Shown here: piece by piece, positions 44,970 through 53,771 of the stretch
Position numbering within the stretch: position 1 is the first letter of the stretch
Layout: every line of letters begins with the position of its first letter
DNA from: Formosa agariphila KMM 3901
GTDB lineage: Bacteria > Bacteroidota > Bacteroidia > Flavobacteriales > Flavobacteriaceae
Direction: 5' to 3'
Assembly: GCF_000723205.1 (NCBI RefSeq)
Contig: NZ_HG315671.1
Location: 1,833,351 to 1,897,350, forward strand
DNA length: 64,000 nt
Made by a program: the position numbers and the translations under genes
Notes under the pieces: generated by a model
What the model saw: only the letters and a program-made list of their open reading frames with translations
What the model was told of the DNA's origin: nothing
Database searches by the model: none

Positions 44970-45353
44970 ATGAATTTAAATCAAATTACTATTCCATCGT
45001 TAAACCTGGAAAAATCTATTCCGTTTTATGAAACTTTAGGACTAAAGTTAATTGTAAAAGCGTTACCCGATTACGCAAGGTTCGAATGTCCCGATGGGAA
45101 TACGACATTTTCTATTCACCGTACCGAAACGCTACCCGAAGGCCCCGGTATTTCTGTCTACTTTGAGTGTAAAAACCTTGATGAACATGTAGCGAACCTT
45201 AAAAGCAAAGGCATTAAAATAGACCAAGACCCTACAGACCAAAGTTGGCTCTGGCGAGAAGCGCGGTTAAAAGATGTAGACGGAAATCAACTGATTTTAT
45301 TTTACGGTGGCGATAACAGACTGAATCCACCTTGGCGCCTTACATCGAAATAA
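44970..45353 (+). CDS. VOC-family (glyoxalase-fold) protein
   Basis: 127 residues with the paired beta-alpha-beta-beta-beta modules of VOC proteins: ITIPSLNLEKSIPFYETLGL, FECPDGNTTFSIHRTE, GISVYFECKNLDEHVANLKSKG, and WLWREARLKDVDGNQLILFYGG. Metal ligands of true glyoxalase I are not all obvious, so it may be a dioxygenase-like or binding member. Cytoplasmic single gene. Confidence 0.85.
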   Translation: MNLNQITIPSLNLEKSIPFYETLGLKLIVKALPDYARFECPDGNTTFSIHRTETLPEGPGISVYFECKNLDEHVANLKSKGIKIDQDPTDQSWLWREARLKDVDGNQLILFYGGDNRLNPPWRLTSK

Positions 45354-45418
45354 AAATATTTCAGCTTAAGAACGATGGACGTCATATGGTTATCTATTTA
45401 GATTACCTCGAGCGTTTT

Positions 45419-45868
45419 TTAGTTGGTATCATCGCCATGTACAAGACTTTCTAACGCATAATGCAATCTATTCTGCGCATTATCTTGAGAGCCGAAAATA
45501 GAGCGAAACAATTCACCTTGTTCGGAAATAAGTAACCATTGTGGTGTGCCTTCAGCATTAAATTGGTCGAAGACTTTATGGTGCTGGTCTATATAAATAG
45601 GAAACGGCACTTCGCCACTTGTAAACACGGCTTTAATAGTGTCTTTGTTGCCTTCTCTATTTTTAAAATCCGCATGTATCCCAATCACTTGAATAGAAGG
45701 GAAGGTCTGCTGAAATTCGTATGCCAACGGAATAGCACGACCCGTGCAACCCAGACAATCGTTATTATAGATAATTATAAGCAAGATTTTATTTCTATAA
45801 GCCGAGATTAAATCTACCGGCTCTCTGTCTAAATCTATAACAGGAATGTGTTGTATTAGAGTATTCAT
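45419..45868 (-). CDS. TlpA/redoxin-like thioredoxin-fold protein
   Basis: 149 residues with no signal peptide. The active site CLGC lies near residue 39 (NNDCLGCTGRAIPLAYEFQ) at the start of the first long helix, as in TlpA/AhpC-TSA folds. A cis-Pro region is present (EGTPQWLLIS). It is likely a cytoplasmic disulfide oxidoreductase. It lies 27 bases downstream of the HxlR gene on the same strand, so it belongs to that redox-stress locus. Confidence 0.82.
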   Translation of the reverse strand: MNTLIQHIPVIDLDREPVDLISAYRNKILLIIIYNNDCLGCTGRAIPLAYEFQQTFPSIQVIGIHADFKNREGNKDTIKAVFTSGEVPFPIYIDQHHKVFDQFNAEGTPQWLLISEQGELFRSIFGSQDNAQNRLHYALESLVHGDDTN

Positions 45869-45895
45869 AGTATAAGTGTGTGTAATTTCAAGATT

Positions 45896-46240
45896 TTACT
45901 TGACCATTAAGTGTTTGTTATCCACGACAGAAACGCCCCAATCGGCTATAGATTGAATAACCGGAATTAAGGTTTTACCAAAATCGGTTAACGAATATTC
46001 TACTTTTAAAGGCGGTTTAGTAGTGTACACTTTTCGCTTAATAACACCATCTTCTTCTAAAGTTTTAAGTTGTAAACTCAAGGTACGCTCGGTGACTGTT
46101 GGCATCTCTTTGCGTAATTCGTTATATCTAAGCGGACCTTTAATTAAATGGAATAGTATAACTGTTTTCCATTTTCCACCAATAACGCCCATAGTTAAAC
46201 TGGCGCAACACGGGTAGTCTTTACCTTTAAATGTATACAT
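45896..46240 (-). CDS. HxlR-family transcriptional regulator
   Basis: 114 residues from the ATG at 46240; the longer frame adds an unlikely leader. HxlR winged helix: GGKWKTVILFHLIKGPLRYNELRK, then TERTLSLQLKTLEEDGVIKR, with the N-terminal Cys pair YPCCAS. The first Cys of that motif senses quinones, aldehydes or oxidants in known HxlR/YodB/HypR members. Divergent from a nitroreductase gene with palindromic sites between them, so it most likely controls that gene and itself. Confidence 0.92.
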   Translation of the reverse strand: MYTFKGKDYPCCASLTMGVIGGKWKTVILFHLIKGPLRYNELRKEMPTVTERTLSLQLKTLEEDGVIKRKVYTTKPPLKVEYSLTDFGKTLIPVIQSIADWGVSVVDNKHLMVK

Positions 46241-46259
46241 CGTTTTCTTTTTTATTCTG

Positions 46260-46431
46260 CAAAGGTATAACACTATATAAAAGCAAACAACTATATTTTT
46301 TATAGTAAAAATATTTCACAACAAAACACTGTTAATCAGTAAATTGAGTTTTTATATTTATACTATCATTTTCGACCGTTATTGTGAGATTTAAATGCTA
46401 TACATACTTTTGTCACTATAAAAATGATAGT
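46260..46431. promoter_or_regulatory. Divergent promoters with two HxlR-type operators
   Basis: Two copies of ACTAT-N7-ATAGT occur: 46290-46306 and 46415-46431, and a half site ACTATCATTTT at 46361-46371. For the nitroreductase, a -7 box TACTTTTG lies at 46405-46412, so the second palindrome covers its start point. For HxlR (minus strand) TACCTTTG lies at 46260-46267 with TTTG sixteen bases before; the first palindrome sits just upstream of it. Confidence 0.7.
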
Positions 46432-46451
46432 ATTATTTAACACCTATAAAA

Positions 46452-47111
46452 ATGAATTTACAAGACACACTAAACTGGAGATACACCACTAAAGCATTTG
46501 ACACTACTAAGACCATTTCTGAAGCGGATATGGCACAAGTAAAACATGTACTTAGAATGAGCCCTTCTAGTGTAAACCTTCAACCTTGGCATTTTATAAT
46601 TGCTGAAACTGCAGAAGGGAAAGCACGTATGGCAAAAGGAACACAAGGATTCTTTCAATTTAATGAACCTAAAGTTACAAATGCCTCTGCTGTGGTTTTG
46701 TTTTGCGTAAAAACAGATGCCGATGATGCATACTTTCAGCATATAGCAGATACAGAAGACCAAGATGGACGCTTCCCGAATGATGATATAAAAAACGGAT
46801 TCTTAGGTGCGGTGAAAGCATTTGCTGGCATTCATAAATACGATTTAAAAGACCTTCAGCATTGGATGGAAAAGCAAGTGTATTTAAATATTGGTAACTT
46901 TTTATTGGGAGTTGCAAGTTTAGGAATCGATGCTACACCTATGGAAGGGATAGATGTAAAAGCATTGGATGAAGAATTCGGATTAAGAGAAAAAGGATAT
47001 ACTGCCTTAGTTGCTGTGTCTATAGGATATAGAGATGCATCCGATTTCAATGTAACCGATAAAACACCGAAGTCTAGATTATCAGAAGCTGAAATCTTTA
47101 CAGAAATATAA
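46452..47111 (+). CDS. Nitroreductase-family NAD(P)H oxidoreductase (NfsB-like)
   Basis: 219 residues. FMN-binding nitroreductase fold: NWRYTTKAFDTTK at the start, MSPSSVNLQPWHFI, a QVYLNIGNFLLGVASLGIDATPMEGI block and the C-terminal YTALVAVSIGYR. Reduces nitroaromatics, quinones or similar electrophiles with FMN. Controlled in all likelihood by the divergent HxlR regulator. A paralogue is at 60019 in the TetR operon. Confidence 0.92.
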   Translation: MNLQDTLNWRYTTKAFDTTKTISEADMAQVKHVLRMSPSSVNLQPWHFIIAETAEGKARMAKGTQGFFQFNEPKVTNASAVVLFCVKTDADDAYFQHIADTEDQDGRFPNDDIKNGFLGAVKAFAGIHKYDLKDLQHWMEKQVYLNIGNFLLGVASLGIDATPMEGIDVKALDEEFGLREKGYTALVAVSIGYRDASDFNVTDKTPKSRLSEAEIFTEI

Positions 47112-47276
47112 GTATTGAAACCTATTATATAATCTATCACGTTTTATAGCTTAAAAATTAAAACCCTTAGAAGATCCATCCGATTTCAAGTAATTTAATA
47201 GAATTTTATGATATTTCTCTTAATTAAAAATGAATATGGTGTTATATTTAATCTTTAAATTTAAAAAACGGAAACA

Positions 47277-47711
47277 ATGAAAACATTATATGAAGCAACT
47301 ACGGTTGCAACAGGAGGAAGAGCAGGACATGTAAAATCTGATCACAGTCCAGTAGATTTTAACTTGTCAGTTCCAGAATCTATGGGCGGTAGTGGTGGAG
47401 CAGGAGCTAATCCTGAACAATTATTCGGTGCTGCTTATGCCGCATGTTTTGGAGGTGCTCTTCAAGCTGTAGCCAAAAGTGAAGGTATTGAAATTGACGA
47501 AGAGGCTCTAAGTGTTACGGCTATTATCGGGTTCTGTAAAGACAAAGAAGGATTTTTCCTTGAAGCTACTTTAGATTCTTATATCCCTGGAGTTGATTTA
47601 GAAACCGGAGAAGACTTAATTGAAAAAGCTCATGAAATGTGTCCGTTTAGTAAAGCCACTCGCGATAATATTACAGTGACTCTAAATTTATTGATAGACG
47701 AAGACGAATAA
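47277..47711 (+). CDS. ohr: Organic hydroperoxide resistance protein (Ohr, OsmC family)
   Basis: 144 residues, normal for Ohr. Both redox Cys are present: AACFGGAL (peroxidatic, ~residue 61) and EMCPFSKATR (resolving, ~residue 125), with the Ohr Glu in EDLIEKAHE. It reduces organic hydroperoxides using lipoylated proteins. No OhrR is adjacent. Located after the nitroreductase, so the locus 45.4-47.7 kb is a redox-stress group. A terminator follows. Confidence 0.95.
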   Translation: MKTLYEATTVATGGRAGHVKSDHSPVDFNLSVPESMGGSGGAGANPEQLFGAAYAACFGGALQAVAKSEGIEIDEEALSVTAIIGFCKDKEGFFLEATLDSYIPGVDLETGEDLIEKAHEMCPFSKATRDNITVTLNLLIDEDE

Positions 47712-47734
47712 ACTTAAGTACAGTTAAAGATTTA

Positions 47735-47764
47735 AAAAGCTTACCATTTGGTAGGCTTTTTTTT
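47735..47764 (+). terminator. Terminator after ohr
   Basis: AAAAGCTTACCA pairs with TGGTAGGCTTTT around a two-base loop, ending in eight T. Confidence 0.92.
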
Positions 47765-47817
47765 GTGTTATACATCTGCTGATTTAATGATTTAAGACGT
47801 GTTAATAATGATGTTTT

Positions 47818-47960
47818 GTTCTCGGTATTACTTCGACTGCGCTCAATACAAGCTGCTCGAACACCATGAAGAACCAATACGTTATTTATACAATCTTCGA
47901 GCGGAGTTGAGAAGGAAATGTTAGAACGTGACGTAACTAGTACACGAAGTTTGTCGAGAA
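47818..47960. repeat. Dispersed palindromic repeats (REP-like), first cluster
   Basis: Contains CTTCGACTGCGCTCAATACA, GCTGCTCGAACACC (47852-47865), CTTCGAGCGGAGTTGAGAA (47894-47912) and a TTTGTCGAGAA piece. The unit alternates TTCTCGACTCCGCTCGAACACC with its reverse complement and recurs at 48.7-49.1, 53.2-53.7 and 58.03 kb. Confidence 0.8.
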
Positions 47961-48075
47961 GTATACAACAGCGTCGTCTCTAGTTCAATACCTAAATTTA
48001 TCTAAAAAACTCTTCAAAGATTAAAAGCGTTGTTTTAATTTTGCAGCACATATACCTCGCATAAATTCAAAAATC

Positions 48076-48675
48076 TTGTTAGAAAAACAATCCCCAAATC
48101 CACATCATCAATTAATAGATTCAGAGTATTTTATTTACTGCTTAGAAGGCGTAGATGATATAGATACCGACACAGGTACTAAGGCGCGAGAAAGCTTGGA
48201 ACATTTGGTTCAGAAATTTGGTATTGCCAGTATCTATAAAACATGCGATACTATAGAAGGGTTAGAGGAGAGCCTAAATACTTTGGTTCTGGATGATCAT
48301 CATTTTAATGATTATGAAATCATTTACCTGGTGATGTCTGGAGCAGCCAACACAATTTGTTTAAATGACTACCATTATAGTTTACAAGAGATAGCCGAAC
48401 TTTTTGAAGGCCGTTTACAAGGCAAGATTTTACACTTTTCAAATGCGAAAATTCTAGATTTAGACGAAGAAGAAGCGCAATACTTTATAGATATAACAGG
48501 TGCCAAAGGGCTTTCTGGCTATGGTAATGCTTATAATGGCATAGATAGCTTAAACCTGGATCAAGCGTTTTTTAATTTATTTAATGAAGACGATAATATG
48601 TTTGATGTTGTAGAAGAATTACATCAAAAACATTATGCCGCTTGTAAGTTACTTGATTTCAGATTGTATTATTAA
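48076..48675 (+). CDS. DUF6642 family protein
   Basis: 199 residues, acidic and soluble, starting at TTG 48076. Pattern YFIYCLEGVDDIDTDTGTKA, FGIASIYKTCDTIEGLEESLN, DYEIIYLVMSGAANTICLNDY matches the DUF6642 family as I recall it; caspase/CHAT-like clan similarity has been suggested by the H/C arrangement but I cannot show it. It lies between repeat clusters. Function unknown. Confidence 0.7.
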   Translation: MLEKQSPNPHHQLIDSEYFIYCLEGVDDIDTDTGTKARESLEHLVQKFGIASIYKTCDTIEGLEESLNTLVLDDHHFNDYEIIYLVMSGAANTICLNDYHYSLQEIAELFEGRLQGKILHFSNAKILDLDEEEAQYFIDITGAKGLSGYGNAYNGIDSLNLDQAFFNLFNEDDNMFDVVEELHQKHYAACKLLDFRLYY

Positions 48676-48696
48676 TCCCATGTCTTGTTCCAAGGA

Positions 48697-49118
48697 TGTT
48701 CGAGCGGAGTCGAGAACAGTGATTTAATTATATTGTCTTATATCTTTTAAAATTATAGATCTTTCCACTTTAGTGAATTTTAGTTTGTTAAGACAACACA
48801 AGCTTCTCGACTTCGCTCGAAGACCGTTTTAAATCTTGTTTTGTTTTCTATAGTGTTCGAGCAGCTTGTACTGAGCGCAGTCGAAGTAGAGTCGAGAACA
48901 GTGATTTAATTATATTGTCTTATATCTTTTAATATAATGGATGCCTATAATTTAATGTGTCCTAGAGTTTTAAAATAATACATACTTCTCGTCATACTTC
49001 GTTTGCTAGCTTCGTAAGCATCCTACTATGCTTTCTCACTAATGCTCGAAAACCGTTTAAAACATATTTCGTTATCCAAGGTGTTCGAGCGGAGTCGAGA
49101 ACAAGAATTATGATATAA
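48697..49118. repeat. Dispersed palindromic repeats, second cluster with internal duplication
   Basis: Four or more copies of the 22-base GTTCGAGCGGAGTCGAGAAC motif or its complement (48699-48718, 48801-48827, 48857-48900, 49082-49104). The segment GTCGAGAACAGTGATTTAAT with the following TATATTGTCTTATATC occurs twice (48709-48750 and 48891-48930). A ~60-base segment at 48988-49050 is an inverted copy of one found twice at 53.2-53.4 kb. Confidence 0.85.
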
Positions 49119-49167
49119 TACTTTACTTCTATTAATATAATGGATGTCAATCGAAAAATGTAAATAC

Positions 49168-49932
49168 TTACTGTTTTTCACTTAAATATTTCCAATAGCG
49201 CTTCGGCACATGTTGAATATGGAGTTTCATGTTTTTCCGAGATGCAATGTTGGTGCTTTTAAAATAGTCGTTCCACAATTGCTGAAACTCCAATTCGATG
49301 TCAGCGAATAGATCCGAGGAGGTTTTAGACGGATCGAAATCCGCATCAAACTCCAACGTAATTATATCTACTTGTTCTAAGTTGTAATAAATACCGTACT
49401 TCCGTTTTAAATCGTAAATCAGCCATTTTTGGTCGGCATAACGTTTTTTAAAATGATTTTTGATGAGTGGTAACACATTAAAATCGGGTTCAATATTCGC
49501 AAAATAAATCCCATCTTTGGTCAGTTTAAATCTCACAAACGCTTCCATTCTATGTTTTTCTCGTCCGACGTTTTTGGTAAGTTTTGAGACTTCTAAAATA
49601 TGCGCGTTCGTAAAATCTGATGCCACGTTGGTAGTAGATGCAAATACGTATATCATGGCTTGAAATAAAGTGTCTTCCACCGTGGATTTTTCACTTAAAA
49701 AGGCATAATAAAAACGACGCAACTCGTTCGCACTCATTTTCTTTTTTAAACCATGCCACACCCGATTTGCTTTTTCTTGGTCGGTAATCACTGTTTCAGA
49801 ACTACCAAATAAAGGGTGCTGAAATCGTGTTGCAGTAACTATAGTCACTGTTTTTAATTTCATCTCGAACGCGGTAAATACCGCTGTTAAGAAGCCATCG
49901 AACGAGCTATCGTATATTAGAGAGGTTTCCAT
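49168..49932 (-). CDS. TIGR03915-type putative DNA repair protein, partner of the radical SAM gene
   Basis: 254 residues. I recognise the TIGR03915/DUF4130 pattern: LIYDSSFDGFLTAVFTAFE at the start, then VWHGLKKKMSANELRRFYYA, MEAFVRFKLTKDGIYFANIEPDFNVLPLI and the basic FADIELEFQQLWNDYFKS end. Known only by co-occurrence with the adjacent radical SAM protein; the pair is thought to act on DNA. Ten bases downstream of that gene, so translated from one mRNA. Confidence 0.88.
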   Translation of the reverse strand: METSLIYDSSFDGFLTAVFTAFEMKLKTVTIVTATRFQHPLFGSSETVITDQEKANRVWHGLKKKMSANELRRFYYAFLSEKSTVEDTLFQAMIYVFASTTNVASDFTNAHILEVSKLTKNVGREKHRMEAFVRFKLTKDGIYFANIEPDFNVLPLIKNHFKKRYADQKWLIYDLKRKYGIYYNLEQVDIITLEFDADFDPSKTSSDLFADIELEFQQLWNDYFKSTNIASRKNMKLHIQHVPKRYWKYLSEKQ

Positions 49933-49941
49933 ACTAAGCGA

Positions 49942-51204
49942 CTATCCAAAAAGATTTAATTGGTTACTAAGCATGCTGGTATATTTACTCTTGGTGTTTT
50001 GTAAGATTAAACCTTTAATTTTTTCAGCAGTTAAATCACGCGTTTCAAATTGGTTTGAGGCACAAATCAAGAAATATTGCGCCCGATTTAAAGACACGCC
50101 AATGGCTTTTAAATGGTCCCAATTGAGCTGTCTGTAACGTCTTGCATGTAATATTTTAAATACCGATTTCATTCCCAATCCCGGAATTCTTGCCAACATG
50201 CGTTTATCGGCTTTATTCACATCTACCGGAAATTCGTGTAAATTGCGTAATGCCCAACCCAGTTTCGGATCGATATCTAAATCTAAATGCTGATGCTGTT
50301 CATTAAGAATTTCCTCAATATTAAATCCATAAAAGCGCAACAACCAATCGGTCTGATACAGTCTGTTTTCGCGTAACATAGGCACAGGTGTTCCAATTTG
50401 CGGTAGACGTGTATCGTAACTAATAGGCACATAACCGGAATAGTACACCCGTTTTAAATTAAAGTTTTTATAAAAGTAATTGGAGGTGTACATGATTTGC
50501 ATGTCGTTTTCGCCACTTGCACCCACAATCATTTGCGTACTTTGCCCAGCAGGCGCATATTTAGGCGTATTTTTAATCAGTTTCTTTTCGCTTTTATATT
50601 GAATGATTTCATTTTTAACCTTTTCCATAGGTTTAATAAAATCCGCTCTGTTTTTATCTGGAGCCAGAAGTTTTAAGCCCTGTTCTGTCGGAATTTCAAT
50701 ATTCACACTCAGGCGATCGGCATACAAACCCGCTTCCCGCATAAGCTCGTCACTGGCTCCGGGAATAGATTTTAAATGAATATAGCCATTAAAGTTTTCT
50801 TCTAATCGCAATTTTTTGGCCACAGACACTAAGCGTTCCATGGTATAATCGGCGCTTTTAAAAATCCCTGAACTCAGAAAAAGGCCTTCAATATAATTTC
50901 GTCTATAAAAGTTTATAGTTAAATCCACGACCTCTTGCACCTGAAAAGCCGCCCGTTTAATATCGTTGCTTTTTCGGGTGACACAATAGGCACAATCGAA
51001 AATACAATGGTTGGTAAGTAGTATTTTTAACAAGGACACACAACGACCATCTTCGGTATACGTATGGCAAATCCCCGAATTAGAAGCATTTCCTAAGCCC
51101 TTATTGGTATTGGTTCTGTTGCTACCACTAGAGGAGCAAGACACATCGTATTTGGCAGCATCTGCAAGGATATTTAGCTTTTCTTGTACACGTTCAAAAG
51201 ACAT
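49942..51204 (-). CDS. Putative DNA modification/repair radical SAM protein (TIGR03916-type)
   Basis: 420 residues from the ATG at 51204 (MSFERVQEKL); the longer frame to 51231 is less likely. The radical SAM cluster motif CIFDCAYC (C-x3-C-x2-C) is preceded by LLKILLTNH. C-terminal helix-hairpin-helix DNA-binding motif: RIPGLGMKSVFKILHARRYRQ. This combination is found in a family related to spore-photoproduct-lyase-like repair enzymes. Reaction unproven. Divergent from the XRE-S24 repressor 160 bases away. Confidence 0.9.
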   Translation of the reverse strand: MSFERVQEKLNILADAAKYDVSCSSSGSNRTNTNKGLGNASNSGICHTYTEDGRCVSLLKILLTNHCIFDCAYCVTRKSNDIKRAAFQVQEVVDLTINFYRRNYIEGLFLSSGIFKSADYTMERLVSVAKKLRLEENFNGYIHLKSIPGASDELMREAGLYADRLSVNIEIPTEQGLKLLAPDKNRADFIKPMEKVKNEIIQYKSEKKLIKNTPKYAPAGQSTQMIVGASGENDMQIMYTSNYFYKNFNLKRVYYSGYVPISYDTRLPQIGTPVPMLRENRLYQTDWLLRFYGFNIEEILNEQHQHLDLDIDPKLGWALRNLHEFPVDVNKADKRMLARIPGLGMKSVFKILHARRYRQLNWDHLKAIGVSLNRAQYFLICASNQFETRDLTAEKIKGLILQNTKSKYTSMLSNQLNLFG

Positions 51205-51297
51205 ACTTAAGTGTTTAAGTTTAAGGCGCAAAGCTACAACTTAATCTTATAAAAAAGGCGTTGTATATTAAAATAATCGCATTATAGTAACAATAAG

Positions 51298-51340
51298 TAT
51301 CTCATAATATGATATACTATTGTGTAATTATGTATATTTG
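51298..51340 (+). promoter_or_regulatory. Possible operator and -7 box between repressor and repair genes
   Basis: 51298-51316 (TATCTCATAATATGATATA) is a near palindrome with one mismatch around an odd central base. A TATATTTG box at 51333-51340 would start transcription near 51346, 19 bases before the repressor ATG. A candidate site for the repressor; not tested. Confidence 0.45.
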
Positions 51341-51364
51341 TATCTGGAAATCAACCCATTGATT

Positions 51365-51964
51365 ATGAATCGTATTAAGGAGGTATTAGAAGATAAAGGC
51401 ATCAAGCAAACCTGGTTGGCCGAAAAGCTAAATAAGAGTTATAATATGGTGAATGCTTACGTGCAAAATAGGAGGCAACCCAGCTTAGAATTATTGTACG
51501 AGATTGCTAATATTCTGCACGTTGAGGCCAGAGATTTATTAGATGTAAACAAAGCAGTATTTCCCAACACGGTTGAAAGTGATACCGTAAACATTCCCTT
51601 AATCGGAGCGGTAGCCTGCGGATTGCCTGTATTTGCCGAAGAACATATTGAAGCGCAAATCCCTATAGCAACACAATTGGTTAAAACTCCATCTGATTAC
51701 TTTCTATTAAGAGCAACAGGAGATTCTATGAATACGAAAGGCATTGATAGTGGCGACTTACTACTCATTAAACGCCAACAGACTGCCGAAACTGGAGATT
51801 TGGTTCTCGCCCTAATAGACGACGAAGCCACGGTAAAGGAATTCAGACATAACGGAAGCACGGTGGTGTTAAAACCACATTCCACGAATTTGAAGCATCA
51901 GCCCATTATTTTAACCACCGATTTTAAAGTTCAGGGTGTTGTGGCGCATGTGATAAAGATGTAA
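51365..51964 (+). CDS. XRE-S24 self-cleaving repressor (LexA/UmuD-like)
   Basis: 199 residues from the ATG at 51365. Residues 1-60 form an XRE helix-turn-helix (KQTWLAEKLNKSYNMVNAYVQ). Residues ~75-199 form an S24 peptidase: cleavage-site segment GAVACG (Cys85-Gly86, as in UmuD's Cys-Gly), catalytic Ser121 in GDSMNTKG and Lys158 in TVKEF. Self-cleavage on DNA damage (RecA) would relieve repression. It faces the repair-type radical SAM pair, which could be its target. Confidence 0.9.
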   Translation: MNRIKEVLEDKGIKQTWLAEKLNKSYNMVNAYVQNRRQPSLELLYEIANILHVEARDLLDVNKAVFPNTVESDTVNIPLIGAVACGLPVFAEEHIEAQIPIATQLVKTPSDYFLLRATGDSMNTKGIDSGDLLLIKRQQTAETGDLVLALIDDEATVKEFRHNGSTVVLKPHSTNLKHQPIILTTDFKVQGVVAHVIKM

Positions 51965-52000
51965 GTTATCTTTATAGTGTCTCTTTTTTTAATACACGTT

Positions 52001-53128
52001 ATGAAAATTGTTTTAGCACCAGATAAATTTAAGGGCTCGCTTACCGGATTCGAATTTTGCCATGGTGTAGCATCCATTTTAGAATCCATAGAACAGGTCG
52101 AAGTCATTAAGGCGCCTTTAGCCGATGGTGGTGACGGGACTATAGATGTGGTGAATTATTATTTAAATGGTGAAATCATATGTGTTGAAGTCAGTAACCC
52201 TATAGGAAACCCCATTTCAGCCCATTACCTGTATGCCGAATCCTCTAAAACCGCTTATATTGAAATGGCCGAAGCCTCTGGTTTAAAGTGTTTAGCCACA
52301 GAAGAACAGCGTTGCATGGAGACCACCACTTTTGGAACCGGTCAGCTTATACTTCATGCTATAGACCAAGGTGCACAACATATTATTTTAGGGATTGGAG
52401 GCAGTGCGACAAACGACAGCGGTATCGGAATGGCTACAGCTTTAGGGTATCGGTTCTTAGACCAACATAAGCACGAGCTTAAACCCATTGGTAAATCCCT
52501 AACGGATATAACAACTATAGACGATACTTTAGTCGATTCCAGATTAAAACACATCTCCTTTAAAATCGCTTGCGATGTTACCAATCCGTTATACGGACCC
52601 GATGGCGCTGCCTATGTATATGCTAAGCAAAAAGGGGCAAGCACTGCTGATATACGGCATCTCGACCAAGGACTGCAACGGTTTTCCACGGTATTAAATC
52701 GGCACTTTATTTTGAATGTACAAAATATAAAAGGTGCGGGCGCGGCTGGCGGACTAGGCGCAGGAGCAGTCGCTTTTTTAAAGGGAACATTAGTACCCGG
52801 GATTCAACTGATTAAAGACATCGCTCAGTTTGATACGCTAATACAAGATGCCGATTGGATTATTACGGGTGAAGGACATTTAGATACCCAAACCCTCTCT
52901 GGAAAAACATTACAAGGTGTTTTAACATCGGCTAAAAAACAGCATATAAACGTCGCGGCGTTTTTTGGACATATCGATTTGGAACAACATAACTTGCAAG
53001 ACTTAGGCATTACGTATGCAGATGCGATTACGAATCATGCTGAAGATTTAAATGATGCCATACGGCGTGTAACACACTATGTAGACCTTATGACGAGAGC
53101 CTTTGTGAATCAGGTATTACGTAAATAA
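52001..53128 (+). CDS. Glycerate kinase (GarK/GlxK type)
   Basis: 375 residues from ATG 52001; eight upstream codons are dropped. Motifs: APDKFKGSLTG at the start, PLADGGDGT, ETTTFGTGQLI, GIGGSATNDSG, GAGAAGGLGAG and GEGHLDTQTLSGKT, all standard for the PF02595 kinases that form 2- or 3-phosphoglycerate from glycerate. It is isolated from other glyoxylate genes, 36 bases after the repressor. Confidence 0.93.
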   Translation: MKIVLAPDKFKGSLTGFEFCHGVASILESIEQVEVIKAPLADGGDGTIDVVNYYLNGEIICVEVSNPIGNPISAHYLYAESSKTAYIEMAEASGLKCLATEEQRCMETTTFGTGQLILHAIDQGAQHIILGIGGSATNDSGIGMATALGYRFLDQHKHELKPIGKSLTDITTIDDTLVDSRLKHISFKIACDVTNPLYGPDGAAYVYAKQKGASTADIRHLDQGLQRFSTVLNRHFILNVQNIKGAGAAGGLGAGAVAFLKGTLVPGIQLIKDIAQFDTLIQDADWIITGEGHLDTQTLSGKTLQGVLTSAKKQHINVAAFFGHIDLEQHNLQDLGITYADAITNHAEDLNDAIRRVTHYVDLMTRAFVNQVLRK

Positions 53129-53185
53129 ACTACATAGTATATGCCGGAGCCGATTGATGGTACTTCAGACTATTCAAAAGACCAC

Positions 53186-53750
53186 TTCAGGGTGTTCGAG
53201 CATTAGTGAGATAGAATAGTAAGATTCTTTCGAAACTAGCAAACAAAATTTGTCGAGAACTATGATTTCGTTACTGTTTTAAATTCTTAGGTTTATTTAA
53301 AATACAAGCTACTAGAAGACCGTTAAAATCATAACACATGTTTCAGGGTGTTCGAGCATTAGTGAGAAAGAATAGTAAGATTCTTTTGAAACTAGCAAAC
53401 GAAGTTTGTCGAGAACAAGAGTGTTGTTATATCAATTCATTTTCTTTATTGGTATTTATGTCAATGCTTTTACGTTTTAATATAGTGAAGGCTTCTCGAC
53501 ACTACTTCAACAGCACTCAATACAAGCTACTCGAAGACCATTAAAATCATAATTTAAGCTTCAGGGCGTTCGAGCGGAGTCGAGAACAATAATTATGTTA
53601 TAACGCTTCGTTTTCTTTAATGATTTTCCTTTAAAATAACAAAATTTCTAGTAAAACTTCGTAAGCATCTCACTATACTTCTCGACTCCGCTCGAAGACC
53701 AGTTTTATCAAGTCCTGAGTTTTACAGGGAGTTCGAGCGGCCTCGAGAAC
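53186..53750. repeat. Dispersed palindromic repeats, third cluster
   Basis: A ~75-base unit (GGGTGTTCGAGCATTAGTGA ... TTTGTCGAGAAC) occurs twice, at 53189-53260 and 53345-53416, with a few changes. Further pieces: GCTACTCGAAGACC, GTTCGAGCGGAGTCGAGAAC (53569-53588), CTTCTCGACTCCGCTCGAAGACC (53680-53702) and GTTCGAGCGGCCTCGAGAAC near 53731. Short ORFs inside are by-products. Confidence 0.85.
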
Positions 53751-53771
53751 ACCACACACCTCAATCACCCA

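Noticed and set aside
53338-53544. 68-residue plus-strand ORF
   Set aside because: Made of dispersed repeat sequence; the repeats give short open frames by chance.
47818-53750. CRISPR array
   Set aside because: Repeats are uneven, inverted in turn and without regular spacers or cas genes.
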